A stretch of 48,670 bases of DNA from a virus: the IMG/VR virus record IMGVR_UViG_3300030104_001760, positions 1 to 48,670 of that record; one strand, written 5' to 3'. The translations under genes and the position numbers were made by a program. The notes beneath the pieces were generated by a model that was not told the origin of the DNA, did no database searches, and saw only the letters and a program-made list of their open reading frames with translations. Shown piece after piece: positions 1 to 8,928 of this stretch (position 1 is its first letter; each line of letters starts with the position of its first letter).

Positions 1-1721
1 TTGTTGAGGATACCTCTCCACAATTAGGCGGTAATTTAGACACTAATTCTCACAATATACTTATTGACGATGCACACTTCATAGCAGATGAAAACGGCAA
101 TGAGCAAATCATATTTCAAACAACAAGCAGTGCGGTCAATCAATTTGATATAACTAATGCTGCAACAGGCAATCCTCCTGAATTATCTGCAACAGGCGGT
201 GACACAAACATTAGTTTAAAGATAACACCAAAAGGTTCTGGACAAGTTATACTAGATGGTAATGTTGGAGTTGAGTCTGGGCTGATTGACTTAAAAAACG
301 CAGGTTCAAGGTCACAAATAAAGTTTTATTGTGAGTCTAGTAATGCTCACGCACAGACATTACAGGCTGCACCTCATTCAGAATCTGCGTCAAACACTTT
401 AACACTGCCAAGTACAGGCGGTGATGTTGATTTAGTTTCAACAGCTTCCACAGCAACACTAACAAACAAAACCTTAACAAGCCCTGTTCTTAACACAGCT
501 ACAGTGGGTACATCTATCGTTCCCTCTAGTGCTGATGGTGCTACATTAGGTACAGCAAGTGCAGAGTTTTCTGATCTGTTTCTCGCAGACGGTGGCACGA
601 TACAGTTTGGTAACGATCAAGACGTAACGTTAACGCACGTTGCAGACAGTGCATTATTATTAAATGCTGCAATGAAATTAACATTTAGAGACAGTGCATT
701 ATCTATTAACTCTAGTACAGACGGTCAATTAGATATTGCCGCAGACACAGAAGTAGAAATAACATCTGCTTTAGTTGAAATATCTGCAGATGCAACTGTT
801 GGGGATGATCTTACTCTAAAGTCAGACGCTGCGGTTTTAGGCTTTGGCGCAGATACAGATGTCACTTTAACACACGTTGCTGATACAGGTCTGTTGTTAA
901 ACTCTACAATGCAACTTCAGTTTAATGACGCATCACAGTATATCAATGCTCCTAGTGCAACAGTTTTAGACATAAACGCAACAGACGAGATTGAACTTAA
1001 TGCAACACTCGCAGATGTAAACGCAAATTTAGATGTAAGCGGAACTTATACAGGCGGTGGCTTAATGACCACAGGTGGCAACATTGTAATACCTGACACA
1101 GGTAATATTGGTTCAGCTTCTGACACAGATGCCCTTGCAATCGCAGCTAATGGTGTGGTAAACTTTACGCAACAACCAACGGTGGCTAGTGCTGCTGTTA
1201 AGGTTGCAGGAAAAGAAACGATATGGATACCTGCCGCAGCTATGTATCCCGAAACAACAAACGGATGTTCAGACTTGACACAAGTAGAATTATCAAACGG
1301 ACCTGAATTAAAATGTTTAGACTTTGCAACAGGGTCAGATGAACACGCACAATTTACAGTAGCTTTTCCTAAATCGTGGAATGAAGGAGTGGTTACGTTT
1401 AAAGCATATTTTACAGTGACGGGTACAAACACGGGAACAACAGCTTGGGGGTTAGCAGGAGGATCTTTCTCTGACAATGGAGACTTAAACACAGCGTTTG
1501 GTACTACGGTAGTAGCTACTGCAAAAGCTCACTCAGGAACAAGTAACGACTTAGATGTTACAGCAGAAAGTGGTGACGTAACTATAGCAGGTTCGCCTGC
1601 AGCAGAAGACTTGTGCTTCTTTCAAGTTATGAGAGATGTTTCTGCTGATGATCAATCAGGAGATTCTAGGCTTTTAGGTATTAAACTATTCTTTACAACA
1701 GACGCAGCAAATGACGCATAA
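1..1721 (+). CDS. Tail fibre / tail-associated structural protein (5' partial)
   Basis: The reading frame is open from the first complete codon at base 3 to the stop at 1721, so the gene enters from outside the window; the ATG at 504 is only an internal methionine. The protein is low in aromatic residues and rich in Thr, Asp, Ala and Leu. It contains the phage-fibre phrases EDTSPQLGGNLDTNSHNI near the start and LTLPSTGGDVDLVSTASTAT followed by TLTNKTLTSP. Two imperfect repeats share the core DVTLTHVAD.(A/G)LLLN (bases about 620-665 and 858-905), typical of beta-helical fibre shafts. The C-terminal ~170 residues contain cysteines and look globular. The likely role is host attachment on the virion. 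It is followed 16 bp downstream by the glycine-rich protein, which may be its tip or partner. The fibre class is secure; the exact family is not. Confidence 0.8.
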   Translation, partial: VEDTSPQLGGNLDTNSHNILIDDAHFIADENGNEQIIFQTTSSAVNQFDITNAATGNPPELSATGGDTNISLKITPKGSGQVILDGNVGVESGLIDLKNAGSRSQIKFYCESSNAHAQTLQAAPHSESASNTLTLPSTGGDVDLVSTASTATLTNKTLTSPVLNTATVGTSIVPSSADGATLGTASAEFSDLFLADGGTIQFGNDQDVTLTHVADSALLLNAAMKLTFRDSALSINSSTDGQLDIAADTEVEITSALVEISADATVGDDLTLKSDAAVLGFGADTDVTLTHVADTGLLLNSTMQLQFNDASQYINAPSATVLDINATDEIELNATLADVNANLDVSGTYTGGGLMTTGGNIVIPDTGNIGSASDTDALAIAANGVVNFTQQPTVASAAVKVAGKETIWIPAAAMYPETTNGCSDLTQVELSNGPELKCLDFATGSDEHAQFTVAFPKSWNEGVVTFKAYFTVTGTNTGTTAWGLAGGSFSDNGDLNTAFGTTVVATAKAHSGTSNDLDVTAESGDVTIAGSPAAEDLCFFQVMRDVSADDQSGDSRLLGIKLFFTTDAANDA

Positions 1722-1737
1722 TTCATAAGGAGTTTAT

Positions 1738-2697
1738 ATGAGTAGTTTTGGATATAGTGTACTAGGTTTTGGTTCTTTCGCCAATAGATCAATAAGAGTT
1801 ACAATAAGTAGTGACGTAAACAACCCAGACTTAGACGGAAATTCATACTTTGGATCTACCGTTTGGCAAGGTGGAACACCAAAGATACTTGAGATAACAA
1901 GTGGCACAGAAGTCGGTAGTCTAGTTATTCCCGGAAGTATGGGCGGTACGCTGACTATTGAAAATTCAGGTGATATACGTGGTTCAGCAGGATCAGGAGG
2001 TAGTGCAAATGCAGGATCAGGAGGAGCAGGCGGTCACGCAATAACATCTTCAGGCTCTTTCATTTACAAAGGTAAGTCTGGTTCAGAGCTATCAGGAGGC
2101 GGTGGCGGTGGAGGTGGTGGTGGAAGAGCAGGTAACACAAGCGTGACCAATCAAACATACACTAGAGAACCCCCTTCTGGACACGCTCCGTTAAGTCCGG
2201 GAGGTGTATACTATGCCAATCATATGCAATTTCCTGGTGGGCAAGGCGGTAATTTAAAGTGGAATGATAATAACGTAGGTGCGCCAAGCTACGGTTTTTC
2301 CGATCCTTTTAATTCACCTGATGGATGGTCTTATAAACGATATGGTAGAGTCCCTGATTGGAGTCACCTTTATTATATATATCGCTATAAAACCACTCAA
2401 AGCACATCTAACTATCAAGGAGGAGCAGGTGGTGCAGGAGGATCAGGTGCAGGATATGGTGACGCATCAGCAAATTCTGGATCAGGAGGATCAGACGGTC
2501 CGGGGCCTGCAGGAACAGGTGGAACAGGTGCAACAGGAGGTGCATTTGGAGCTGCAGGAGGTACAGGGCAAACAGGAGGACCTCCATCAGGTCAAGGTGG
2601 TGGATCAGGAGGTTCTGCAGGTAAAGCAGCAAGCTTTTCAAGCGGATCAATTACAATAGCAGAAAACGATGGTGACATAAATGGAGCAACAAGTTAA
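1738..2697 (+). CDS. Glycine-rich adhesin-like tail protein
   Basis: 319 residues with AAGGAG eight bases before the ATG. The first ~80 residues look like a beta-rich attachment domain (ending in VIPGSMGGTLTIENSG). Long glycine tracts follow: residues ~82-102, a run of ten glycines near residue 120, and ~226-296 almost entirely Gly/Ser/Ala/Thr. Between the tracts lies an aromatic-rich segment (about residues 135-220). Alternating glycine runs and variable loops recall the gp38-type adhesins of T-even-like phages, where polyglycine helices pack into a sandwich. That comparison rests on composition and position after the fibre, not on alignment. Likely role: receptor-binding tip of the fibre. 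Its stop overlaps the next ATG (TAATG). Confidence 0.55.
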   Translation: MSSFGYSVLGFGSFANRSIRVTISSDVNNPDLDGNSYFGSTVWQGGTPKILEITSGTEVGSLVIPGSMGGTLTIENSGDIRGSAGSGGSANAGSGGAGGHAITSSGSFIYKGKSGSELSGGGGGGGGGGRAGNTSVTNQTYTREPPSGHAPLSPGGVYYANHMQFPGGQGGNLKWNDNNVGAPSYGFSDPFNSPDGWSYKRYGRVPDWSHLYYIYRYKTTQSTSNYQGGAGGAGGSGAGYGDASANSGSGGSDGPGPAGTGGTGATGGAFGAAGGTGQTGGPPSGQGGGSGGSAGKAASFSSGSITIAENDGDINGATS

Positions 2698-3548
2698 TGA
2701 ATAATGCAGATATTGATGTGTTAAAATTAGTAGATAGTAAGATAAACATAAAATTCGCTTTAGATCCAATTTTTGCAGAAAGGTACGGATTTGAAAATAT
2801 TCCTAAACCTGCTGAAATGTCTAAGTTTTTCCCAAAAGAAAATAAGAGAAATTTATCATTAGAAAATAATTTTGGTAGAAATCACGCTAGAACGTGTGTG
2901 CCAATGATGGACGCTATGAATTTAGGTATAGGCATACCTCTTTGGTCAGATATGCGTTTTGATAAGGGCGTTAGTATGGATAGTTTTGATGGTGAAGAGT
3001 TTGGTATAGAAAGTGATGTCACGTTAGGGCAAAAAGGAATTTTAGGATGGTCTGACCCACCTTCACAATCGTCTAGTAAGTTTCACAGAGTAATACATCA
3101 CAACCACTCTCAACTAGAGGGTATGAGCCTAGACCGTGATAAAATAAAACACGGGCCTGTTGATACAAAAACAGGACAAAGGAATTATATATATCCTAAG
3201 TTAGACTCGCCTTGGAAAATAAAAACTCCTCCTGGGTGGTCCGTTTTGTTAATTCCACCTATAAACAACTTTGATTTACCTATTCAACCTTTTTCAGGAG
3301 TAGTTGATACGGATGCAGGTTTCGGAACATTTAACCTACCGTGCTACGTTTCTGATAAAACTTTTACAGGCATAATAACTAAAGGTACGGTTGTAGCCAC
3401 TATAATACCTTTTCCACGAGTGCAAAGAAAAATAAACCTTCAAGTGCAGGACGAGGAAGACGAGAAAGACAAAAGAAAGATGCGTTACGTTATGGAATCT
3501 GCTCATAGTAATCAATACTTAAAAGAATATAGAGACAAAAGGAGATAA
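2697..3548 (+). CDS. Conserved hypothetical protein, possible DUF6065-like beta-sandwich
   Basis: 283 residues, translationally coupled to the preceding gene through TAATG. The C-terminal half has a recognisable pattern: PPGWSVLLIPPINN, then LPIQPFSGVVDTDAGFG, then a short beta segment and ITKGTVVATIIPFPRV. From memory this resembles a family in marine phages (DUF6065-like) of unknown role; I could not verify the assignment. The N-terminal half contains conserved-looking Trp and Asp positions but no catalytic motif I recognise. Its place inside the tail gene cluster suggests a virion-associated or assembly role, which is inference. Confidence 0.6.
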   Translation: MNNADIDVLKLVDSKINIKFALDPIFAERYGFENIPKPAEMSKFFPKENKRNLSLENNFGRNHARTCVPMMDAMNLGIGIPLWSDMRFDKGVSMDSFDGEEFGIESDVTLGQKGILGWSDPPSQSSSKFHRVIHHNHSQLEGMSLDRDKIKHGPVDTKTGQRNYIYPKLDSPWKIKTPPGWSVLLIPPINNFDLPIQPFSGVVDTDAGFGTFNLPCYVSDKTFTGIITKGTVVATIIPFPRVQRKINLQVQDEEDEKDKRKMRYVMESAHSNQYLKEYRDKRR

Positions 3549-3551
3549 AAG

Positions 3552-4031
3552 ATGTCTACTAAATATACAACATCTGATTTAAACACCGATCAAGGTACAA
3601 TACTTATAACTTTAGCGAATGGCAAACAAACTACTGTTCAATTACAGAAAGATTGGACTGCTGAAGACCTAGATGACGCAGTATGGAGATTTCAAGGGGG
3701 TGCAGGCGTTCCAAGTTTTCTTCAAAATGGATTAGAAAGAGACTTCACTCAAAAAGCTTCAGACAACCCTAGTGACTCTTCCGCTGAAACGGCTAGGGCA
3801 ATGAGAGAGGAAAAACTAGAACAATCAGATATTCTTATGCTACCTGATTTCCAAGCTCTTATGACGGATAGTGAAAAAACATCTGTAATTGCGTATAGAA
3901 AAGAATTAAGAGGCTTGCCTGCTGCAGGAACAAGCAAATGGAATCCATCCTATAGTGGGGAAACATTTACGGGCGTTACTTGGCCTACAAATGTAGCAGA
4001 AACTATTTTAACTAAGTATAAAGACCAATAA
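3552..4031 (+). CDS. Tail assembly chaperone-like protein (Phage_tail_APC type)
   Basis: 159 residues, with AAAGGAGA upstream of ATG. The middle segment RAMREEKLEQSDILMLPDF, followed about 12 residues later by YRKELRGLP, matches the family pattern R..RN.LL..SDWTQL.D...YR..LRDLP of the short phage tail assembly chaperones (Phage_tail_APC). Such proteins are encoded next to fibre genes and probably help fold or attach fibres. The N-terminal ~75 residues (starting STKYTTSDLNTDQGT) are an extra, unrecognised extension. Position after the fibre and adhesin genes supports the call. Confidence 0.6.
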   Translation: MSTKYTTSDLNTDQGTILITLANGKQTTVQLQKDWTAEDLDDAVWRFQGGAGVPSFLQNGLERDFTQKASDNPSDSSAETARAMREEKLEQSDILMLPDFQALMTDSEKTSVIAYRKELRGLPAAGTSKWNPSYSGETFTGVTWPTNVAETILTKYKDQ

Positions 4032-4052
4032 CTACTCTAGGGGGAGGTAACT

Positions 4053-4532
4053 ATAGATCCATTAACGGTAGGGGCTGCGCTGTCTGCGGCTACACAGGCA
4101 TACAACGGAATTAAAAAGGCCTTTGCTGCAGGACGGGAACTAGATGCGATGGCATCAGATTTGTCTCGTTGGATGGGGGCAGTCAGTGACGTAGACCACA
4201 TACACAAGTCTTCTAAATCGCCCTCTATGTTGAAGAAGATGTTTTCCGCACAGTCGGTAGAGCAAGAAGCAATAGAGGCATTTACAGCGAAAAAAAAGTT
4301 AGAACAGCAGCGTGATGACCTAAAGACTTACATAATGTTTTCTCAAGGAACTAAAGCTTGGGATGAACTACTTCAAACCGAGTCTAATATTCGTAAGCAA
4401 AGAAAGAAACTCGTGTATGAAGCCCAACAACGAAGAGAAAAGCTTATTGGTGGCCTACTTATCGGTCTTGCTTCTACTGCTTTGGTGGCTCTTGCTAGTA
4501 CATTGGGATACATTATCATCTATAATATCTAG
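4053..4532 (+). CDS. Small protein with C-terminal membrane segment; apparent ATA start
   Basis: The frame opens after a TAG at 4038-4040 and reads GGG GAG GTA ACT ATA GAT CCA. A strong Shine-Dalgarno (GGGGAGG, 4041-4047) sits five bases before ATA at 4053. The product then begins (M/I)DPLTVGAALSAATQAYNG, the kind of MDP(L/I)T start I remember for this marine-phage family, so I choose 4053 rather than the first ATG at 4149, which has no ribosome site and would lose 32 residues. The middle is a charged helix (EQEAIEAFTAKKKLEQQRD) and residues ~131-158 form one hydrophobic segment. Likely a membrane-anchored small protein of the tail or lysis region; function unknown. The non-canonical start could also be an assembly error or a genuine AUA start. 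Confidence 0.7.
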   Translation: MDPLTVGAALSAATQAYNGIKKAFAAGRELDAMASDLSRWMGAVSDVDHIHKSSKSPSMLKKMFSAQSVEQEAIEAFTAKKKLEQQRDDLKTYIMFSQGTKAWDELLQTESNIRKQRKKLVYEAQQRREKLIGGLLIGLASTALVALASTLGYIIIYNI

Positions 4533-4809
4533 TGCTTACGCCCACGAACACAAGTATAAGCCTTCTCTTGATAACGGTCATCTAACAATATGTAGGCTAA
4601 AGAAGGTAGAAAGAGCGCACCAAAACGCTAGTGGTAAAGACGGAATAGCTTGGTGGTGTTTATACGAAGGAGCAAACGGAAGCGGATTTTTGGAGTTAGT
4701 AGACTCTCACAAGCTCTGCCCAAAACAAGTGGTCTGCATGTATGACCCAAAAGAGAAACCACCAAGCATAGACGATATGCTAAAAGCAATGAAGGATGCG
4801 TTTAAGTAA
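4417..4809 (+). CDS. Small exported protein with signal-like hydrophobic N-terminus
   Basis: About 130 residues if started at ATG 4417. An in-frame upstream ATG at 4363 would add 18 residues but has no better ribosome site. Residues ~11-30 are a leucine-rich hydrophobic stretch (VLLLLLWWLLLVHW), followed by SSIISSAYA, a plausible signal peptidase site. The mature part begins HEHKYKPSLDNGHLT and contains three cysteines in a soluble region. It overlaps the previous gene by 116 bases in another frame, so the same DNA encodes the membrane segment of one protein and the signal segment of the other. This resembles the logic of nested Rz/Rz1 pairs, but no spanin motif is seen. Function unknown. Confidence 0.6.
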   Translation: MKPNNEEKSLLVAYLSVLLLLLWWLLLVHWDTLSSIISSAYAHEHKYKPSLDNGHLTICRLKKVERAHQNASGKDGIAWWCLYEGANGSGFLELVDSHKLCPKQVVCMYDPKEKPPSIDDMLKAMKDAFK

Positions 4810-5039
4810 TGGAAATAAGCCCCGTAATATTTTGGAACATAATACTAACACTTGTTATAGCTCCTGCGTTTTGGACTTTTAGAGGCTTAATAACTGAAGT
4901 TAAGCGTATAGATATACTTGTAAATAAAACACGGGAAGAGTATGCTTCACGAGAAGATGTTAAAGAAGAGATGAAAACAGTTCACGAAGCCATGCACCGC
5001 ATTGAAGACAAGCTTGATAGAATTTTAACCAGAGGATAA
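4809..5039 (+). CDS. Small membrane protein with coiled coil
   Basis: 76 residues starting in a TAATG overlap with the previous stop. Residues ~5-25 are one hydrophobic segment (VIFWNIILTLVIAPAFWTF). The rest (EVKRIDILVNKTREEYASRE to the end) is a charged amphipathic helix with heptad spacing. This one-TM plus coiled-coil form is common in small phage membrane proteins, including XhlA-like lysis accessories, but nothing here proves a lysis role. Co-expressed with the two preceding membrane-associated genes. Confidence 0.65.
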   Translation: MEISPVIFWNIILTLVIAPAFWTFRGLITEVKRIDILVNKTREEYASREDVKEEMKTVHEAMHRIEDKLDRILTRG

Positions 5040-5045
5040 AACACA

Positions 5046-7193
5046 ATGCCTGTAATTTTTACACCGCAACAAGAAAAAGTCATACTAGATAAGAAAGGCT
5101 TACAACCCGGCAGTCGAGGTGCCGCAATGGAATTAGCTAGACAAGCTATAAGGTATGACAACTTGTTAAAGAAACACGCAGGGAAGTTTCAAGAAGGGGG
5201 TATGGTAGGAGGTAACAGACCTGATGATTACGTTGCGCCACCTGTGCAAGTTGGTCCTGCCCCTATGGGAGAAATACAGCTTCCTTCTACACCCGAAACC
5301 ACAAAAGCACAACTTAACGCTGCTCAAGCCCGTGTCGCTGATGCAGAACTAAAGTTAGCTAATCTCACACAACAACTTGCCGATCTTTCTACGGATGCAG
5401 AATCAGACGCACAAAGAGAGTTGCTAACCAAAAGTATCAATGAGCAACGGGCAGTTATAGCTCAAGCACAAGCAAGTCTTGCATCTTCCTCTACTGCGTT
5501 TGGTACAGTATCAGTTCCTACTGCAGCTGAAACTGTTGGCATGGGTATGTCAACACCTTCTGATCTTGTTACAAAAACTGCCGTAAACCAAATACAGTAT
5601 GACCCTAATCAAGAGATAGCCGCAGGAACGGGAGAGGTAGGCGATGCACCTGACCTTACTGCACAGCAAGCAACAGCAGGTCAATCTGACGCACCAACTA
5701 TTACGGATGCTAACCTAGCCACCACATCAACGACAGCAGAAGGAGTTTCAGATGCGTTAGAAAATTTAGCACCTGCTTCAGGTACGCCATCCGCAGATGC
5801 TATAGCAGGAGCAGCTCAACAAAATTTAGAGGATCTAGGAGTATTTGATCTGGAAGGGGCAAAGTACGGAGAAACTGTACCAACGGAAGACGTTAAAGTA
5901 AAAGATATGCCTGAACGTGTGTTAAAGGAAGGCGAACTTGTAAAGAATATACATAATGCTGAAAACGCAGCGAACTTTGTAAATGGCTTTGAGGCTGCGA
6001 CAGGTTCACCATCAACTGCGGCAACTGTTCAAGGGCAGTACACTAAAATGATGGCTGACTTTGAAACGGGTAAAAACCCTCCTGCTTATGCGGCAGGTGC
6101 AATGCGACAGGCTGTAGCTATAATGGCACAAAAAGGTATGGCTGCTTCAACAATGGCGGCTGCGGCTGTAATGAACGCAGCTATGGAATCGGTAATGCCT
6201 ATTGCATTAGCTGATGCCAAGATACACGGTGATTTTGAACTACAAAATTTGAGTAACAGGCAAGCTACGGCTACGTTGCAAGCAAAGTTTAGGGCTGATT
6301 TTTTAGGCAGACAGTGGGATGAAGAGGCGAAGTTTGCAGTGCAAAACGCAGCGAAGATTACTGATATAGCTAATATGAATTATGGCTCTGGTGTACAGAT
6401 AGCTTTGGAGAACGCAGGACTAACTCAAACTGCAAATTTAGCTAATATGAAAAGCTTTGATGCAGTTATTGCTGCCCAAGCTGCTTCCGTTTCTATGATA
6501 GATAAAGCTAATTTAGACAATAGGCAACAAACAGAACTAGCTAATGCTAACGCTTTTCTGCAAATGGATTTTTCTAATCTGTCAAACGAACAACAAGCTA
6601 CTATGTTTAAAGCTCAATCTGTTGTACAATCTTTATTTACAGATGCCGCGGCAGAAAATGCTACAAGCCAATTTAACGCTTCTAGTGAAAATCAAGTACA
6701 ACAGTTTTTCTCTAACCTATCGACAATGAATAATCAGTTTAACGCTGCACAGCAGTCAGCAATCAGTCAGTTCAATGCAGGTGAAGGAAACTCTATGGAG
6801 CAGTTTCAAGAAACTATGCAAAACATGAGAGAACAGTTTGATGCACAAAATCAACTTATCATTGCTCAAGCGGCTACACAGTGGAGACAACAATTAACAA
6901 CAGTTAACAACGCAGAACAGAATGAAGCAAACAGACAAGACGCTATGCAAGCAAATGGTTATACAACTAAAGCTATGGATGAGATATGGCAAAAAGAAAG
7001 AGACTTGATGCACTATGCTTTTGCCGCGGCAGAAACAGCGGCAGAACGTTATCAACGTTTAATAGAGGCTGAATTAGGAGCAGAGGCAGAAGCTGATAGT
7101 GCCTTTTCAACAGGATTAGCTATGTTTGGTTCAGCATTGATAGGCGGTTTGTTTGAGGGCGGTGCAAATTCCGTTATGTCAAAATGGTTTTAG
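5046..7193 (+). CDS. Internal virion / ejection-like protein
   Basis: 715 residues rich in Ala, Gln and Asn. The first ~45 residues are helical and basic and are followed by QEGGMVGG, a glycine turn that recurs in other virion proteins of this window. Residues ~88-150 form a coiled coil. Residues ~350-620 are long helices with repeated FNA and Q-rich units (QFNAAQQSAISQFNAG). The end is hydrophobic and glycine-rich (ALIGGLFEGGANSVM). Size, composition and position next to a transglycosylase-like protein and a 1200-residue protein fit the internal core or ejection proteins of T7-like podoviruses. That function is inferred from context. Confidence 0.6.
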   Translation: MPVIFTPQQEKVILDKKGLQPGSRGAAMELARQAIRYDNLLKKHAGKFQEGGMVGGNRPDDYVAPPVQVGPAPMGEIQLPSTPETTKAQLNAAQARVADAELKLANLTQQLADLSTDAESDAQRELLTKSINEQRAVIAQAQASLASSSTAFGTVSVPTAAETVGMGMSTPSDLVTKTAVNQIQYDPNQEIAAGTGEVGDAPDLTAQQATAGQSDAPTITDANLATTSTTAEGVSDALENLAPASGTPSADAIAGAAQQNLEDLGVFDLEGAKYGETVPTEDVKVKDMPERVLKEGELVKNIHNAENAANFVNGFEAATGSPSTAATVQGQYTKMMADFETGKNPPAYAAGAMRQAVAIMAQKGMAASTMAAAAVMNAAMESVMPIALADAKIHGDFELQNLSNRQATATLQAKFRADFLGRQWDEEAKFAVQNAAKITDIANMNYGSGVQIALENAGLTQTANLANMKSFDAVIAAQAASVSMIDKANLDNRQQTELANANAFLQMDFSNLSNEQQATMFKAQSVVQSLFTDAAAENATSQFNASSENQVQQFFSNLSTMNNQFNAAQQSAISQFNAGEGNSMEQFQETMQNMREQFDAQNQLIIAQAATQWRQQLTTVNNAEQNEANRQDAMQANGYTTKAMDEIWQKERDLMHYAFAAAETAAERYQRLIEAELGAEAEADSAFSTGLAMFGSALIGGLFEGGANSVMSKWF

Positions 7194-7206
7194 AAGGATA
7201 TAAACA

Positions 7207-8331
7207 ATGAGTAAATTACCTGCATACAAAATGGCAGCAAGAAGCTATAACTTACTTGAGCCTACAGAAAAGAAAATTCCCGGAATTATGGGTAGAGAAC
7301 AAAGTGATTTAGAAGTACCTGAAACAGAAGGTTTAGGAGAATTTGCAGGATCGGGAAACGAGTTAAGTAGTAATAAAGAACTGGCTGTGGCGTTTGATCT
7401 ACTAGAAACAATGGCTAACGAATTACCAATACCAAAAAACATACAAAGTATAAAAGCGTGGTCAAGTAACCCAGATGAGATAGCTATGGAATCAGGCATA
7501 CCTACAATTCTCCTGGATAAAATAAATAGGGAGCGTGGGATAGACATTTTTGATTTAAAACTAAACGATAAGGTTTACACAAAAACTCCCCCTGTGAGAT
7601 ACGCTCAATATGCAGGAGGAACAATGACGGATGCTGACCCTAGTGAAGTACCTTATGATGTAAGGCAGGAAGCTAAAGAGAACCCTGCTATCGTAACAAG
7701 AATGACACCACCAACTAAAACACCAGAGCGAACACTAAAAGGTTTAGGCGTTAGAAATGTTGAAAAAGCTGAAAAGGAAGAAGAAGAAGAGGTTATAGTT
7801 GATGATGCAACTTTATTAAGTCAGATAACAGGCGTAGGAAAAGGTAGGCTTAAAAAAGAGCGTGGTGTAGAAATATCAGATTATATGATAGACGGTATTT
7901 CGGATTACATAGCTATGATTGAAACTAAAGATAGAAACATACCTAACAGAAACAAGAACATAAGCGCATCAGGTTATTTTCAAATGACTAACGCTGCAAC
8001 AAGAACTGCAGCAACTAGAACTATCAAAGCTCTTTCCCGTAATGACTTTAAAATTCCTACTTGGTTAAAAGAAACACAAAAAGGTAACACTTCTATAATG
8101 GATTTGTCACGAGACAGACAAAAGATGTTGATGCTAGGAGATTTGTTTGAGCAAGATAAATCAGACGAATATTGGGAGAGGATAGCTAACGGAGAATCAC
8201 AAGCCGTTAAAGATATGTGGACAGAATTATGGCACACAACAAAGAATGTAGACGATGATGTTCTAGCTTCTGCAAAAACTAATATGGATCAATATGACGA
8301 TATGCTAGAACGTTTATTTAGAAAGGACTAA
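7207..8331 (+). CDS. Virion protein with transglycosylase-like domain
   Basis: 374 residues with AGAAGGA before the ATG. Residues 1-200 are variable, acidic and contain a stretch EEEEEVIVDD. From ~225 the sequence reads YIAMIETKDRN then SASGYFQM (E239; residues 255-260). This is the arrangement of lysozyme-like lytic transglycosylases, in which a catalytic Glu lies ~15 residues before a (S/A)xG(L/Y)(F/M)Q(I/M) motif. Such domains sit in podovirus internal proteins (as in T7 gp16) and open the peptidoglycan during DNA ejection. Neighbouring internal virion genes agree. The domain call is moderately strong; enzymatic activity is inferred. Confidence 0.6.
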   Translation: MSKLPAYKMAARSYNLLEPTEKKIPGIMGREQSDLEVPETEGLGEFAGSGNELSSNKELAVAFDLLETMANELPIPKNIQSIKAWSSNPDEIAMESGIPTILLDKINRERGIDIFDLKLNDKVYTKTPPVRYAQYAGGTMTDADPSEVPYDVRQEAKENPAIVTRMTPPTKTPERTLKGLGVRNVEKAEKEEEEEVIVDDATLLSQITGVGKGRLKKERGVEISDYMIDGISDYIAMIETKDRNIPNRNKNISASGYFQMTNAATRTAATRTIKALSRNDFKIPTWLKETQKGNTSIMDLSRDRQKMLMLGDLFEQDKSDEYWERIANGESQAVKDMWTELWHTTKNVDDDVLASAKTNMDQYDDMLERLFRKD

Positions 8332-8334
8332 CTA

Positions 8335-8928
8335 ATGAGTGAACCAACCTTCAATTCTCCGCTTCCCGGACAAAGCTTAACGAGTGAGCCAAGGTCATTA
8401 CCTTATGAAAGACCTCCTGAAATGGATACGGTTACAGATGCGTTAAAATTTTATACTACAAAGTTTGACGATGAAGATGTATTAGATGATCTTTATGCTG
8501 CATTGGAAGAGGGCTTTCCGTTAGACATATTAGTTGGCACTATCCTTACGGGTGGCGTGATGGAAGGAAAACATAGTTTAGATGTTAAGCTATTGATTAG
8601 ACCCGTTGTACATGAACTTTTATTAATCAAAGCTAATGCTCAAGGGATAGACGTAGTAGAGTCAGCAAAGTCTCTCAAAAGGCGTAAAGAAGAAAAAGAC
8701 AAGAGGAAATTAATAACAAAGTTGGAAAGAGCTATAGAAAGGATGCCTGAAAACGATGCAGGAACAGACATCCTTCAAGAAGCTAAAGAAAATTTAACTA
8801 TGGGGGATTCGTTAGAAGAGGCTACTCCAGAGATGCCATTACAACCCGTAGAAAAAACACCACCTAATACTCCTCCAATGGAAGAACCAATGGAAGAGCC
8901 AATGGGTCTAATGTCTAGGAGAAATTAA
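8335..8928 (+). CDS. Virion-associated protein with Pro/Met-rich tail
   Basis: 197 residues, starting 3 bp after the previous stop with AAGGA upstream. Residues ~30-110 look folded (KFYTTKFDDEDVLDDLYAAL through LLIRPVVHELLLIKANAQG), then a Lys/Arg/Glu helix (~115-140). The tail is Pro/Glu/Met-rich, ending EEPMGLMSRRN, a G-L-M-x-R ending I associate with structural proteins of marine phages. Coupled to the next gene by TAATG. Function unknown; probably virion or assembly because it lies between internal virion genes. Confidence 0.55.
   Translation: MSEPTFNSPLPGQSLTSEPRSLPYERPPEMDTVTDALKFYTTKFDDEDVLDDLYAALEEGFPLDILVGTILTGGVMEGKHSLDVKLLIRPVVHELLLIKANAQGIDVVESAKSLKRRKEEKDKRKLITKLERAIERMPENDAGTDILQEAKENLTMGDSLEEATPEMPLQPVEKTPPNTPPMEEPMEEPMGLMSRRN

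Noticed and set aside
1046-1492. 148-residue minus-strand frame within the fibre gene
   Set aside because: It lies fully inside a convincing fibre frame, has no ribosome site and shows only codon-shadow composition.
2408-2659. Frames of 126 (+) and 80 (-) residues in the glycine-rich gene
   Set aside because: Glycine-codon repeats keep other frames open. Their products are monotonous Gln/Val or Leu/His repeats.
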